Part shown: positions 12,506-23,600 of the stretch, one piece after another
Layout of the letters: every line of letters starts with the position of its first letter
Numbering within the stretch: position 1 is the stretch's first letter
Assembly: GCF_021648825.1 (NCBI RefSeq)
Contig: NZ_JAKJHS010000002.1
Location: forward strand, 310,001-374,000
Length of the DNA: 64,000 bases
Reading direction: 5' to 3'
DNA from: Rhizobium halophilum
GTDB taxonomy: Bacteria; Pseudomonadota; Alphaproteobacteria; Rhizobiales; Rhizobiaceae
The notes under the pieces: model-generated
Databases searched by the model: none
The model's input: the letters and a program-made list of their open reading frames with translations, nothing else
What the model was told of the DNA's origin: nothing
Position numbers and translations under genes: made by a program

Positions 12506-13437
12506 CGCAGACTGGGGTTACGGTCGTGGGCAAGCAGCAGCGGCCCGTCCAGATCGGCGTAGTCCACATCCTGCGCTAGTAGGACTGCAGGTGCCATACC
12601 CAAAGAGGTGCCAACCATGCAGCCGACCATGATGCTGAAACCTAGACGCGTTGCTTCTGCCTTCATGCGGAGCGCTTCGGTGAGGCCGCCGGTCTTGTCG
12701 AGCTTGATGTTGACGGCGTCGTAGCGGTCGCGCAGTGCTTCCAGGTCCTCGATCGCGTGCACGCTCTCGTCAGCGCAGATCGGGACGTGACGTTGAATCT
12801 GGGCGAGCTTTGCATCCTTCCCCGCAGGGAGGGGCTGTTCGATCAGAGAAATCTGCAGTTCCGCCGCTACCCGAAGATGGCGCTCAATGTTTTCCTCGGT
12901 CCAGCCCTCGTTGGCGTCGACGATGATGCGAGACGCTGGCGCGGCCCGACGCACCGCTCGCATCCGCGCCTCGTCATCTGTGGTCCCGAGCTTGACCTTA
13001 AGGAGCGGGCGCTGGGAATGTCGTGCCGCTTCCGCCGCCATTGTTTCAGCATCGCCGAGTGAAAGGGTGAAGGCGGTGGTGATCGGGCGCGGTGAGAGGT
13101 TGAGGGCATCCGAGACTGCCATCTTGCCCTGTTTCGCTTCGAGATCCCAGAGGGCACAATCGACAGCATTTCGGGCGGCGCCCGGCTTCAACAGTCGCAG
13201 GAGCTCGGCACGGCCCGCACCCTCGGCCACAGCGTCCGAGACTGAGCGGATGTCCTTGAGGACCCCTTCGATCGATTCGCCGTAGCGCCGGTAGGGAACG
13301 CATTCGCCGCGGCCGGAAACGTCGCCGGCAGATATGGTGCAGGTGACTACCTCCGCTTCGGTCTTGGAGCCACGAGAGATGGTGAAAAGCCCAGCGATCG
13401 GGAAGGTGTCGATTGTGGCTTCGAGGTTACGTCGCAT
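12457..13437 (-). CDS. L-Ala-D/L-Glu (dipeptide) epimerase, enolase superfamily
   Basis: This 326-residue member of the muconate-lactonizing subgroup of the enolase superfamily has the catalytic lysine pair LLKVKLG and NIKLDKTGG and the metal ligands in IIVDANEGW, SLIEQPLP and ICADESVH. The combination matches L-Ala-D/L-Glu epimerases, which recycle murein peptides. The frame is open up to 13506, but the ATG at 13437 begins the usual N-terminus (MRRNLEATIDTFPIAG) and has GGGAAG about 10 bases upstream. It converges with the MFS gene and is divergent from the Mla operon. Confidence 0.88.
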   Translation of the reverse strand: MRRNLEATIDTFPIAGLFTISRGSKTEAEVVTCTISAGDVSGRGECVPYRRYGESIEGVLKDIRSVSDAVAEGAGRAELLRLLKPGAARNAVDCALWDLEAKQGKMAVSDALNLSPRPITTAFTLSLGDAETMAAEAARHSQRPLLKVKLGTTDDEARMRAVRRAAPASRIIVDANEGWTEENIERHLRVAAELQISLIEQPLPAGKDAKLAQIQRHVPICADESVHAIEDLEALRDRYDAVNIKLDKTGGLTEALRMKAEATRLGFSIMVGCMVGTSLGMAPAVLLAQDVDYADLDGPLLLAHDRNPSLRYEGSTVFPPPPDLWG

Positions 13438-13542
13438 GCTTTTGAACTTCCCGTCGTGGTAATTCTTCGGCAGCTGTTTATATTGCCGGTTGCCGTCTTG
13501 CATCAATGATAACGGCTGCGCCCGATACTAAAACCACGAAAG

Positions 13543-14709
13543 ATGCCAGTGCCGTCACCCAACACTGAAACCCAGGCCGCCGCAATGGCGTCAGAACAGC
13601 TGCCTGGGGGCGATGGCGAGCGGCTGGTCGCCCATGGTGACTGGCGCAACCACAGCATTGCGAAGGTTCTGCCGACGCTCGAGGAGCTGAAGAAGAGATC
13701 CGGGCAGGGGCGCGTTGAAATCGACGTGTCGGGCGTCCATGCAATCGACACGGCAGGAGCCTGGCTGATCCGCAGGGTCATCACCGCCAAGCAGTCGCAG
13801 GGCCGGGAGGTGGCACTTGTCGGTGCAACGGCAAATGTCGACGAGTTGATCTCTGTGCTTCCTGAAAAGGCGCCCGCGCCAACTGCGCCTTCAGGATCGC
13901 GTGCGTCGTTTTTTGAGCGCGCCTTCGCACCACCTGGCCGAATAGTGACCGAACTCGCCGGAGACATGGTGGCAGCCATGCACATCCTTGGATCGGCGGT
14001 TCGCGGGGCCCAGATGAAGTTCGGTCGCGGCGGCGGCGTTTCCCCTGCGTCCGTCGTTAATCAGATTGACCATATGGGCGTGCGGGCGGTTCCCATCATC
14101 GCTCTAATGTCCTTCCTGATCGGCGCCATCATCGCGCAGCAGGGAGCCTTCCAACTGCGTTACTTCGGCGCCGAGATTTTCGTTGTCGATCTCGTCGGGA
14201 TCCTACAATTGCGCGAGGTCGGTGTGCTGCTGACCGCGATCATGATCGCGGGCCGCTCCGGCAGCGCGATCACGGCGGAAATCGGATCGATGAAGATGCG
14301 CGAGGAGATCGATGCGCTGACCGTCATCGGGCTTAACCCCGTTGGCGTGCTGATCTTCCCGAGGCTGGTGGCGCTGACAATTGTTCTGCCACTCCTCACC
14401 ATCATTGCTAACTTTGCAGCGCTTTATGGCGCCGCGGTTGTAACCTACACCTATTCCGGCATTACGTTCGACACCTTCCTGTCGCGTCTGCACGAGGCGA
14501 TCGACCACACATCGATTGCCTCGGGAATGATCAAGGCACCATTCATGGCGCTCGCGATCGGCATCGTCGCCGCTGTCGAGGGCATGAAGGTCGGGGGCAG
14601 CGCCGAATCGCTCGGCAAGCACGTTACCGCATCGGTGGTGAAGTCGATCTTCGCTGTTATCGTCATGGATTCCTTCTTTGCGATCTTCTATTCGGCGATC
14701 GATTTTTAG
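13543..14709 (+). CDS. mlaE: MlaE-family ABC transporter permease with N-terminal STAS domain
   Basis: This is the inner-membrane permease of an Mla-type phospholipid transport system. Residues about 15-120 form a STAS domain (RVEIDVSGVHAIDTAGAWLIRR in two blocks, GREVALVGATANV), and residues about 130-388 are the MlaE permease (MGVRAVPIIALMSFLIGAI, GRSGSAITAEIGSMKMREEIDAL, GLNPVGVLIFPR). In E. coli the STAS function is a separate protein, MlaB; here it is fused. The next gene, the ATPase, starts 10 bases downstream. ATG 13543 opens the reading frame; AAAGATGCC precedes it. Confidence 0.93.
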   Translation: MPVPSPNTETQAAAMASEQLPGGDGERLVAHGDWRNHSIAKVLPTLEELKKRSGQGRVEIDVSGVHAIDTAGAWLIRRVITAKQSQGREVALVGATANVDELISVLPEKAPAPTAPSGSRASFFERAFAPPGRIVTELAGDMVAAMHILGSAVRGAQMKFGRGGGVSPASVVNQIDHMGVRAVPIIALMSFLIGAIIAQQGAFQLRYFGAEIFVVDLVGILQLREVGVLLTAIMIAGRSGSAITAEIGSMKMREEIDALTVIGLNPVGVLIFPRLVALTIVLPLLTIIANFAALYGAAVVTYTYSGITFDTFLSRLHEAIDHTSIASGMIKAPFMALAIGIVAAVEGMKVGGSAESLGKHVTASVVKSIFAVIVMDSFFAIFYSAIDF

Positions 14710-14719
14710 GAGCTGCAGA

Positions 14720-15547
14720 TTGCAACAAACGGCTGAGAAAGCTTCTGAGCGGGAAGACAGGCAGGTGGTGCTGTCGGTGCGCGACGTGACGGTGGGGTTT
14801 GGCTCCAATATTGTGCTCGACCATCTGAACCTCGATATCTATCGCGGCGAAATTCTCGGTTTCGTCGGTGCGTCCGGCACCGGTAAATCGGTGCTGATGC
14901 GTACCGTGCTGCGGCTGCTGCCACGGCGATCGGGTCGGATCGAGATCCTCGGCACCGATTACGATGAAGCGGATGAAATGCAGCGGATGGAGCTCGACAC
15001 GCGTCTCGGCGTGCTTTTCCAGCATGGCGCGCTGTTTTCGTCGTTGACGGTAAAGGAAAACATCCAGCTGCCGATGCGCGAGTATCTCGATCTGCCGCAG
15101 TCGCTGATGGATGAGCTAGCCTTTCTGAAGATCGAGATGGTCGGGCTCGCGCCGGATGCTGCTGACAAATACCCGTCCGAGCTCTCGGGCGGAATGATCA
15201 AGCGCGCCGCGCTGGCACGCGCGCTTGCGCTCGATCCGGACCTCGTGTTCCTCGACGAGCCGACATCCGGTCTCGACCCCATCGGAGCTGCAGAATTTGA
15301 CATGTTGATCGCCAGGCTGCGCGACACGCTGGGGCTGACGGTCTACATGGTAACCCACGATCTCGACAGCCTTTTTTCCGTCTGCGACCGTATTGCCGTT
15401 CTGGGCCAGAAGCGGGTATTGGTCGAAGGCACGCTGAACGATATGCTTTCCTTCGACGACCCGTGGGTTCAGGCCTACTTCCGCGGCAAGCGGGCCCGTT
15501 CCGTGGTGACCACGGACGAGGACGCTGCGCAACCTGCAGAAAAGTGA
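14720..15547 (+). CDS. mlaF: MlaF-type ABC transporter ATP-binding protein
   Basis: The 275-residue ATPase has the Walker A GASGTGKSV, the signature LSGGMIKRAALARALAL, the Walker B DLVFLDEPTSGLDP and the H-loop MVTHDLDSL. The sequence LSGGM in place of LSGGQ is typical of MlaF. It powers lipid transport through the MlaE permease. I place the start at a TTG (14720), because TAGGAG lies seven bases upstream at 14708-14712 and it gives a normal N-terminus; the frame is open back to 14678 inside mlaE. The last codons overlap or abut the MCE gene. Confidence 0.93.
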   Translation: MQQTAEKASEREDRQVVLSVRDVTVGFGSNIVLDHLNLDIYRGEILGFVGASGTGKSVLMRTVLRLLPRRSGRIEILGTDYDEADEMQRMELDTRLGVLFQHGALFSSLTVKENIQLPMREYLDLPQSLMDELAFLKIEMVGLAPDAADKYPSELSGGMIKRAALARALALDPDLVFLDEPTSGLDPIGAAEFDMLIARLRDTLGLTVYMVTHDLDSLFSVCDRIAVLGQKRVLVEGTLNDMLSFDDPWVQAYFRGKRARSVVTTDEDAAQPAEK

Positions 15548-15555
15548 CTGAGGCC

Positions 15556-16926
15556 ATGGAAACCAAAGCCAATTACGCAATCGTCGGGTTTTTCACCCTG
15601 TTGGTGATCGCTGCCGCATTCGGTTTCGTCTACTGGATGGCTCAGTCTGGCCGCGGTGGGCCGACGGCGGAGCTTGCCATCCGCATTCCGGGATCGGCCA
15701 ACGGTCTTTCAGTTGGCTCGCCCGTCCGCTTCAACGGCATCCCAGTCGGTTCCGTGCGCAGCCTGTCCATCGATCCGGACGATCCCCAATACTCCATCGC
15801 CTTCACCGAGGTCCGTGCGGATGCGCCGGTCTATCCTTCAACGAGGGCTGTTCTGGAGGTGCAGGGACTTACGGGCGCGGCCTATATCGAGCTCTCGGGT
15901 GGCAATAAAGGTGAAGAAAACATCTTGCAGAAGGCGATCGAGACAGAACGTCCGGCGGTGCTGATTGCCGACCAGTCAAGCGTCACCAATCTGCTGGCGA
16001 CGGCGGACAAGATCCTCGACCGCGCCAACCAGGCGATCGGCGACCTCCAGGGGTTCGTTGCCGATGCACGGGGGCCTCTGACGCAGACGATTCGCAATGC
16101 AGAGGCCTTTACCGGCGCGCTCGCCAGCAACTCCGACGCGATCGACCAGTTCCTGGAAAGCATGTCGACACTCGCGGTTACCTTCAATGGCGTTTCGGCG
16201 CGGTTGGATTCGACCCTTGCTGCGGCGGATCAACTCGTCCGGGCGGTCGATGCAGCCAAGATCAACGCAGTTGTATCCAACACCGAGCGGGTCACGCGCA
16301 ACGTCGCGGACGCGTCGGAGAATTTGGACGAGATCGCGCAGAACATCCGTGAGGCTGCGGCCGGTTTCGAGCGGGTGACCACGGATGCCCAGTCGGTGAT
16401 CCGACGCGCCGACACGCTGATGGCCGCCATAAGCCCCACCAATATCGGCACGGCCGTCAACAACATCACCGCAGCAAGCGAGGATGCACGCAGCGCTTTG
16501 TCATCCGCGCGTGAGGTGGTTGACAGTGTTGCCGAACGTCGTGGTGACATCGATCAAGCTATCGGTGATTTCACGGATCTCGCGCAGAAGCTCAACAACG
16601 CTTCAAATCGAGTCGACGGCATCCTCGCCAAGGTGGACACGATGCTGTCCGGCGGTGATTCTGAGTCTCTCTTTGCAGAAGCCAGGCGGACGCTTGAGTC
16701 GTTCCGAACGGTGGCAGACAACATAAATGCGCGGGTGGGACCAATCGCCGACAGCCTGCAGCGATTCTCCTCTACCGGGCTCAGGGACATCCAGTCGCTC
16801 GTCGAGGATACGCGCCGCACGGTCAATAGCCTTGGCGACACGATTACGAACTTTGACGAAAACCCACAGCGGCTGATATTCGGCGGCGAGAATGTTAAGC
16901 AGTATGACGGCAGAACGCGACGGTAG
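15556..16926 (+). CDS. mlaD: MCE domain protein (MlaD family)
   Basis: The 456-residue product has one N-terminal membrane helix (YAIVGFFTLLVIAAAFGFVY), an MCE domain (residues about 38-115: LAIRIPGSANGLSVGSPVRFNGIPVG, in two blocks), and a long helical, alanine- and asparagine-rich tail of about 300 residues. It would form the periplasmic lipid-binding ring of the transporter; the long tail is like those of rhizobial and mycobacterial MCE proteins, not the short E. coli MlaD. ATG 15556 gives METKANYAIVG; a GTG at 15544 overlaps the mlaF stop as GTGA and is an alternative start. Confidence 0.92.
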   Translation: METKANYAIVGFFTLLVIAAAFGFVYWMAQSGRGGPTAELAIRIPGSANGLSVGSPVRFNGIPVGSVRSLSIDPDDPQYSIAFTEVRADAPVYPSTRAVLEVQGLTGAAYIELSGGNKGEENILQKAIETERPAVLIADQSSVTNLLATADKILDRANQAIGDLQGFVADARGPLTQTIRNAEAFTGALASNSDAIDQFLESMSTLAVTFNGVSARLDSTLAAADQLVRAVDAAKINAVVSNTERVTRNVADASENLDEIAQNIREAAAGFERVTTDAQSVIRRADTLMAAISPTNIGTAVNNITAASEDARSALSSAREVVDSVAERRGDIDQAIGDFTDLAQKLNNASNRVDGILAKVDTMLSGGDSESLFAEARRTLESFRTVADNINARVGPIADSLQRFSSTGLRDIQSLVEDTRRTVNSLGDTITNFDENPQRLIFGGENVKQYDGRTRR

Positions 16927-16939
16927 GGGCGCAGTATCG

Positions 16940-17554
16940 ATGACCGGAATGACCTTGAACAAGAGAGGCTCCTTACGCCCGACTGCTCTGGCGGTACTGC
17001 CGCTTGTGGCATTGATTGTCGCGGGCTGCGGCTCCAAGGCCAACAACGACACCTTCGACCTTTCGGTCACACCGGCGAGTACGGGACCTGCCGCCCGAGG
17101 CCGGCAAATCCTCGTGCCAGAGCCGACGGCCTTGAAGGCGATCGACAGCAACCAGGTTGTCGTGCGGGTGTCGCCGTCGGAAATCCAGTACCTGGCGAAT
17201 TCTCAATGGAGCGACACGCTGCCGCGCATGGTTCAATCCAAGCTGGTCGCGGCGTTTGAAAACAGCGGCCGCCTCGGCGGGGTCGGCAAGCCGGGGCAGG
17301 GGCTGGCTATCGATTACCAGATCGTTGCCGAAATCCGCGCCTTCGAAGTCAATACGGTCGGTGCAGATGCTGCCAATGTCGAGATCTTCGTGAAGATCCT
17401 GAACGACCGCAATGGGACCGTGCGTGCACAGCGGGCATTCCAGACCAGCGTTCCCGTCTCAGGCTCCGACAACCGTGATTTCGTTCAAGCCCTCAATGCT
17501 GCGTTCGCTGTGGCGGGCGCAGAGATCGTCGAGTGGTCGCTGCAAGTGATGTAG
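16940..17554 (+). CDS. ABC-type transport auxiliary lipoprotein (PqiC/DUF330-like)
   Basis: The 204-residue product has a lipoprotein signal ending in LIVAGC, so it is expected on the outer or inner membrane facing the periplasm. Downstream are features of the ABC_trans_aux family (RQILVPEPTALKAIDSNQ, VVVRVSPSEIQYLANSQWSD in two blocks, LAIDYQIVAEIRAFEV). It is the last gene of the Mla-type operon, 13 bases after mlaD, and probably couples the MCE ring to the outer membrane. Several in-frame ATGs exist (16892, 16904, 16940, 16949); 16940 has AGGGG ten bases upstream and gives the shortest full signal peptide. Confidence 0.85.
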   Translation: MTGMTLNKRGSLRPTALAVLPLVALIVAGCGSKANNDTFDLSVTPASTGPAARGRQILVPEPTALKAIDSNQVVVRVSPSEIQYLANSQWSDTLPRMVQSKLVAAFENSGRLGGVGKPGQGLAIDYQIVAEIRAFEVNTVGADAANVEIFVKILNDRNGTVRAQRAFQTSVPVSGSDNRDFVQALNAAFAVAGAEIVEWSLQVM

Positions 17555-17586
17555 CTCTTGTTCCAGACAAGCCCGACCAAAAGAAA

Positions 17587-17615
17587 GGGCCGCCCACGAG
17601 GCGGCTCTTTTTTTG
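17587..17615. terminator. Bidirectional terminator between the Mla operon and the GPR-like gene
   Basis: The stem GGGCCGCC/GGCGGCTC across a CACGA loop is followed by a run of eight T on the + strand. On the - strand the hairpin is followed by CTTTCTTTT. It lies between two convergent stop codons at 17554 and 17647. Confidence 0.85.
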
Positions 17616-17646
17616 TGGACTGCTAGCCTGGTCCCTTGCCCGCACG

Positions 17647-20600
17647 CTAGCCGTTGAACCGGCCGGCGGCGTGGGCGAGCATGGTATAGACCTTGCCGGT
17701 GTCCGAGGTGAGGTAGCTCTGGGTGACGCTTTTGTCGCGGTCGGTGCGGGCAACGTCATTCAGCAGTTTTTCGAAGTCGGCAATATAGCGGTCGACGGCT
17801 GTCCGGAATTCCGGCTCGCGCTCATACTTTCGCTTGATTTCGTCAAACGTCTGCTGCCCCTTCAGCGTATAGAGCCTACGGGTGAAGACGTCGCGCTCAC
17901 CGCGCTGATAACGCCGCCAGAGATCGACCGATGCATCGTGGTCGATGGCACGTGCAATATCCACCGACAGTGAGTTCAGCGATTCGACCATGTGCCGGGG
18001 GTTGCGGTTGTCACCATTTCCACGGGGAGCAGCTTGCTCCGGCTGACGCGGTGCCTGGCGACTTTCTGCTGCCGGCTCGCGGGACGCGCCACGCAGCAGG
18101 TCGCTGATCCAGCCGCCTTCGCCAGGGCGGGGGGCAGGCTCTGCCGGACGCTGCTGCTGAGCGGCTGGTGCCACGTTCAGCGAGCCGCGAAGGCCAGAGG
18201 AAAGGATGTCGGAATGCGGTGCGGAGATCGGCGGCTGCGGCAGGGCGGTCGCCTGCTGCGGCCGTGGGGCCGGAGCCGGCGCGCGCGGCTGGGCGGGTTG
18301 CGAAACCTCCAGTTGCTGAGAGGAACGGCCGACCAGTTGGGAAAGATCCTGCAGAGCCTTGATCTGCTCTGTGACCGCACGGCGCATGGCTGCGGCGCTT
18401 TCCTTCGCTTCCTCGGGAAGGTCGAAGGCGCCACGCTTCAGTTCGGAACGGGTGCTATCAAGCTCTTCGCGGATCTCGTTTGCGGAGCGTCGTATCTCGT
18501 CTGTTGCGCCAGCGAAGCGTCCAGCGGCTTCTTCGATCGATTGACGCAAGGTCTCACGCAGCTGAACGGCGGCACTGTCGGAGCGGCTCGTGGCATCGTT
18601 GAGCACCCGCTCAACGTCTCCAAGCGATCCATCCACGCTCGCCCGAATACGTTCTGCCAAACCCTTGGCGCGGTTTTCGGCGTTGGCCATGGTTTCGTCG
18701 ACGACGCGGTTGGCTTCCTGTCCTGCGCCCAAGAAGGCCTCGCGCATCGATTGTGCCGTAAGATCTGCACGCTGCTGGGTTTCGCCAAGAGTGCGCCCAA
18801 CCTCGGCGAACGCACCGTGGAGGCTTTCGCGTAGATGGGCAGCAACCTGCGAGGAGCGCTCGCTTGCGCGGTCGAAGGCCCCATCTACGAGTGACGAGAG
18901 GTTACGCATCGTCTCCTCGATCTGCTCCGATTGCTTCACGAGCCCGATCGAAAGGTCACGCAAAGCGGTCTGACGCTCACCGAGCGTGTTGGCAAGATTC
19001 GACTGTGCAGCGCCCAGCAGTTCCGAAGCCTGCGCAAGCACCTTCGAATGTTCGTCGAACCGCCCGACGATGCCGCCCACCTGACCGAGTGTCTGGTTCG
19101 AGATATTCGCAAGCCGGTCGATGTTGTTTTCCAGGAGCCTGCTGGATCCGGAAACCATGTCGATTGCCTGGCTCGCTGATTGCTGGAATCTGTTTGCGGT
19201 GGCGTCTAGTTGCTCGTCCACGCCGGCAAGTCGGGCCGATGCTTCGTCGGTGGCCGAAGTGATGTTCTGCGCGGCGCGCTGGATGGTGTGGGCGATGCCG
19301 GAGTTGCTTTCTTCCAACCGCTCAATCAGCGCGTTGACGTTGCCCGTGAGACCCCTTTCGACGGCCAAGAGTGCACCGGCAGTGCTTTCTGCCCGCTGGG
19401 TCAGGGCCGCAAGTGCTTCATCTGTCCGTGAGGCAATGGCGCTGACCAAGGAGCTGTTCTCGTTGCGGATGCGTCCGGTGCTTTCGCTCGCGACGGCCGC
19501 AATACGATCGGTGCTCTCCTGGGCGGCAATGGCAATCTGTTCCGCAGCTGAACGGCTCACTTCAGCGTACTGGTTCACCACCGGCTTTGCCTGCTCCTCG
19601 ATCAGGCGCGAAAGCTCAGTTGTCCGGCTGGCCAGCATTGAATTCAGATCCCGTGCGCGGCTGTCGAGAGCGGCACGAACTGCATCGCCGCGTGCAGCTA
19701 GAGCCTTGTCGACTGCGTCCATGGCAGCGTGCAACTCCCCGGCGGTTTCCGACAGCGTGCTCCGCAGCGACCCCCCCCGTGCCTCAAGTGCCTGTTCGGC
19801 CTCGCCGAGCGCTTCAGAGATGGCTGTGACTTGCCGCTTGACCAGCGAATCGGCCTCGGCAACCTTGTGGACGATCGCGCTTCCAGCCTCTGAAAAGGCC
19901 TGGGCTACAGTGGCGGCCTGTCCTGCAAGGCGGTTCTGGGTTTCTGATATCCGTGCGACGATGTCGTTTGAGCGTTCTTCCACGGAGCGTGTGAACTCCG
20001 CATTGCGGTTGGAGAGCTGGTCAGCGAACTCTGCGCCCGCCCGGCTGAGAACGTCTGCTGAGCGGATGGCTTCGCCATCCATGCCTTCGGCGGCAGAAGC
20101 CACGGCTTCCCGAAGGGTCGCCGCTAGGCCGGCAGCTTTCCCTTCGATCGTCTTCGTGACGTTGTCCAGCCCGATGTTAAGGGCGCGGTCCATCGTCGAC
20201 AGCCGCTCGTCGAGGCGTGCCGTTCCGGTTTCGAAGGTCTCGGCGATGCGTTCGTGGGCGTGGCCGATGTCGCGTCCAGCACCGTCGACGAGACTTGTAA
20301 CGGTCCCGACGGTGCTTTCAATGCGCCCGGATAGATCGTCAGCCGAGCGGTTGATCTCCTCGGCAGCCTTGTTGAGCTTCTCGGCGATTTCGCCTGCAGT
20401 TGCGTTGAGACGCTGCTCCAGATTGGAACCCACGCCGTCAATTGCCGCGCGGAACTCGTCCTGCTGAAGTTCGAGCGACATCTCCAAAAGCCCAGCACTG
20501 GTTGCGATCGTGGTGCCGATCGAAGTTGTCTGATCGGACATCAGCTCGTTGATCTGCTCCCGGGCCTGGGTAAGGACGCCCGACATTATCTCGCTGCGCT

Positions 20601-23600
20601 CTTCCAAGGTGGCGCGCAGGCGCTCGTAATTGGTGACGAGCGTCTCCTCAAGTTGCTGGTGTCCAGACGTGACTGTGGCTGCAAGCTGCTCGTTCATCGC
20701 CGAAAGCGTGGTGGCCACTTGTTCATGACCAGCGCCGATCGTGCCTTCCAGACGTTCTGCTCCGCTTGCGAAACTGCCCTCGAACCGGTTTGCACCATCG
20801 TCCAACACCGACTCAAGGCGTTGCGAGACCTGCCCCACCGAGCCCTCGATCCGAGCGCTTGCGTCGGAAGCAATGGTAATGAGTTTGTCGGCTCGCTCGT
20901 CCAGAGCGCCTGTGAGTCGGTCTTCGCCCAACGCAAAGGCCGTGCTGAGTCCAAACGTCTTATCGTCCAGCATTTCCCCAAGTCGGTGCCCACCATCCTC
21001 AAGGTGGCGTGCGATGGCGGCTGCGCGCTCGTCAAGAACCTGTGACAGCCGCTCCGGTGTTTCGGCCACGCTTGCGATGACGCCGGCGATCCGATCTTCG
21101 CCGATGGCAAAGGCGGTATTCAGTTCCATCGCCTTGTCGTCCAGCATCTCGCCGATCTTGTCTCCATTGGTGGCGAGGACCTGGGCGAAGCCGGCGAGAT
21201 GATGATCAAGGCTGTCGCCAAGACGCTGCTCGCCTTCCTCGAGATGTCGTGAAATGGCGGCTGCACGCTCATCGAGAACATGTGAAAGCCGCTCCGGCGT
21301 GTCGGCAACGCTGCTGAGGACGCCCGCGATCCGATCTTCGGCGAGTGTGAAGGCGGTATTCAGTTCAAGCGTCTTGTCATCCAGGATCTCGCCGATCTTG
21401 TCGCCGTTCATTGCGATGGCCTGTGCCAGACCCTCCACACGCCGATCAAGGCTGTCGCCCAGACGTTGTTCACCTTCATCGATGTGCCGGGCTATGGCAG
21501 CTGTCCGTTCGTCCAGAATGCCTGAGAGGCGCTCCGGCGTGTCGGCCAAGTTCGTCAGAACCTCTGTGATCCTGTCCTCGCCGAGAGCGAAAGCGGTGCT
21601 GATCTCAAGCGTCTTGTCGTCAAGAAGCTCCCCAAAGCGCTCGCCATTGACGGAAAGCGTCTGCGCAAGATCGGCGAGCCTGCGGTCGAAGCCCTCTCCC
21701 ATCCGTTGTTCGCCCTCCTCGAGACTGCGGGCTATGGCTGCTGCACGCTCACCAAGAACAGTGGAAAGACGCTCGGGCGTATCCGCAAGATTGGTCAGAA
21801 TGCCGGCGACGCGGTCTTCTCCCAGCGCAAACGCGGTGCTGATCTCCATCGTCTTGTCGTCGAGCAACTCGGTGAGGCGGTCTCCGTTGGCCGACAGAGT
21901 TTGACTAAGATCGGCGGTGCGGCGTTCCAATCCTTCAGCGATCCGTTGCTCTCCTTCTTCAAGATGACGAGCGATAGCAGATGCGCGTTCATCAAGAAGG
22001 TTGGCGAGGCGTTCCGGAGCGTCGGCAACGGTGGCCCGGATGGCTGCAGTGCGTTGGTCGATGGTCTCGGTGAAGCGCTGCTGACCGCCTTCCAACGCTT
22101 CGACAACAGCCTCCGAGCCTTCCGTCAGGGTCCTGTCGAACTGCTTTTGACTGTCGGTGAGTGCACCGAGCAGCGCTTCGCTGCGTGCAGCAAGCACGGC
22201 ATCGATAGCTTCGTGGGTATTGCCAAAGGCGCTCGTGATCTCATTGCTGCGGGCAGCCAGTGCATCACTGAGATCCTTGGTCCGTTCCTCAAGTGCCGAA
22301 TCTAGGATCTCCTGCCCGGTGCCAAGGGTGGTGGCCAGGCTGAGAGCCTGTTCGGTAAGCGTGCTGCCGATCCGCTCGATACTGCCGTTGAGGATGCCTT
22401 CGATCGAGTCGGTTCCGCCCGCAACTGTCTCGTTGATGCGCGCGAGGCTATCCATCAGCTTGCTGTCGAGGCTACCGGCGCGTTGGTCGAAGGCGGACGT
22501 GAACTGCGTCAACCCTTCGTCGAATGTCGTGCTAAGCTGCCCGACTGTCGCCTGGAAGCGTTCTTCAAACAAGCCGGTGCGAAGATCCAGATCCATGACC
22601 GCATCATCGGCTGCATTTTGCAGGTTCTGACGGAAGGTCGTGCCCTTCTCATCCAGCGACTTGTTGAGCGATCCGAGTACGGCGTCGAGCGAGGTGGTGA
22701 TACTGCGCTCGCCTTCGGTAAGTCCTTCGGTGATCTCCCGGGTCCGGGCGACGAGCGTCTCGTTCAACTGGCGCGTGCGATCGGCAAGCGCCGCATTGAG
22801 GCGTTCGGTGTTTGCATCCAGTGTGGAAGCGCGGGTCTCGAACTCGCCGAGGAGCTCCTGGCCGCGCTCGGAGAGCGTCGATGTGAGCGTCTGAAGGCGC
22901 TCATCGAATTCGTTCGCCAGCGCGAAGCCGGAGGAGCTCAAGGTTTCGACCAGATCCTGTGCCTTCGCTGCAATAAGCGATCCAAGAGCTTCGCCGGCGG
23001 CATTGGTCTTTTCCGTGAGGGCAGCAGCCCGAGTGTCGATCATGGAGGCAAAAGCTTCGCCGGACGTTGCCAGGCGGATCGAAATTTCCTCCGTCGCGAG
23101 AGACAGTTCTTCCTTGAGCTGCTCGTGAGCGCCCACAATGGAGGAACGAATGCGCTCTGCATGATTGACGATGGCGTCACGCTCGCTGCCCAGTTCGTGG
23201 ACAAGGCCACGCACTCGCAGCTCGTTGTCGGCATAGCTGCGTTCAAGAGCGTTTACTTCGGAGTGGACGAGGGTCTCGAGTTCCGTCGCACGGGCGATCG
23301 TGCGTTCGATGCCTTCGTTCATGGCGGAAACTTCGCGGCGCACGGCCTGGCCAACCGTCATGATTCGATCTGCAGCGATGGTTTCTGGCTCGGAGAGACG
23401 CAGAGCGACCTCGGCCATGGAACGGGCAGCATTGCGCAGGTCCTGCGCGCGAGCCATCATGATGGCGAAGGCGAAGAAAAGCAGGATCGGGACAAAGATC
23501 CCGACGACGACGCCTAACAAGGCGGGCGACGACACCAGTCCGGCGACCGACCCTGCTCCCCACAGGTCCGTGCCATATACCATCTGAGCCAGCCCGAAGC

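Noticed and set aside
19121..20467. 448-codon open frame antisense to the GPR-like gene
   Set aside because: Serine- and alanine-rich low-complexity translation caused by the opposite strand of repeat-rich coding DNA; no start signal or family.
20893..22026. CRISPR-like periodic array
   Set aside because: The periodicity is of 240 bases, in frame, without spacers, and encodes a protein repeat.
22483..23517. 344-codon open frame antisense to the GPR-like gene
   Set aside because: Arginine- and glycine-rich shadow of the real reading frame; no domain.
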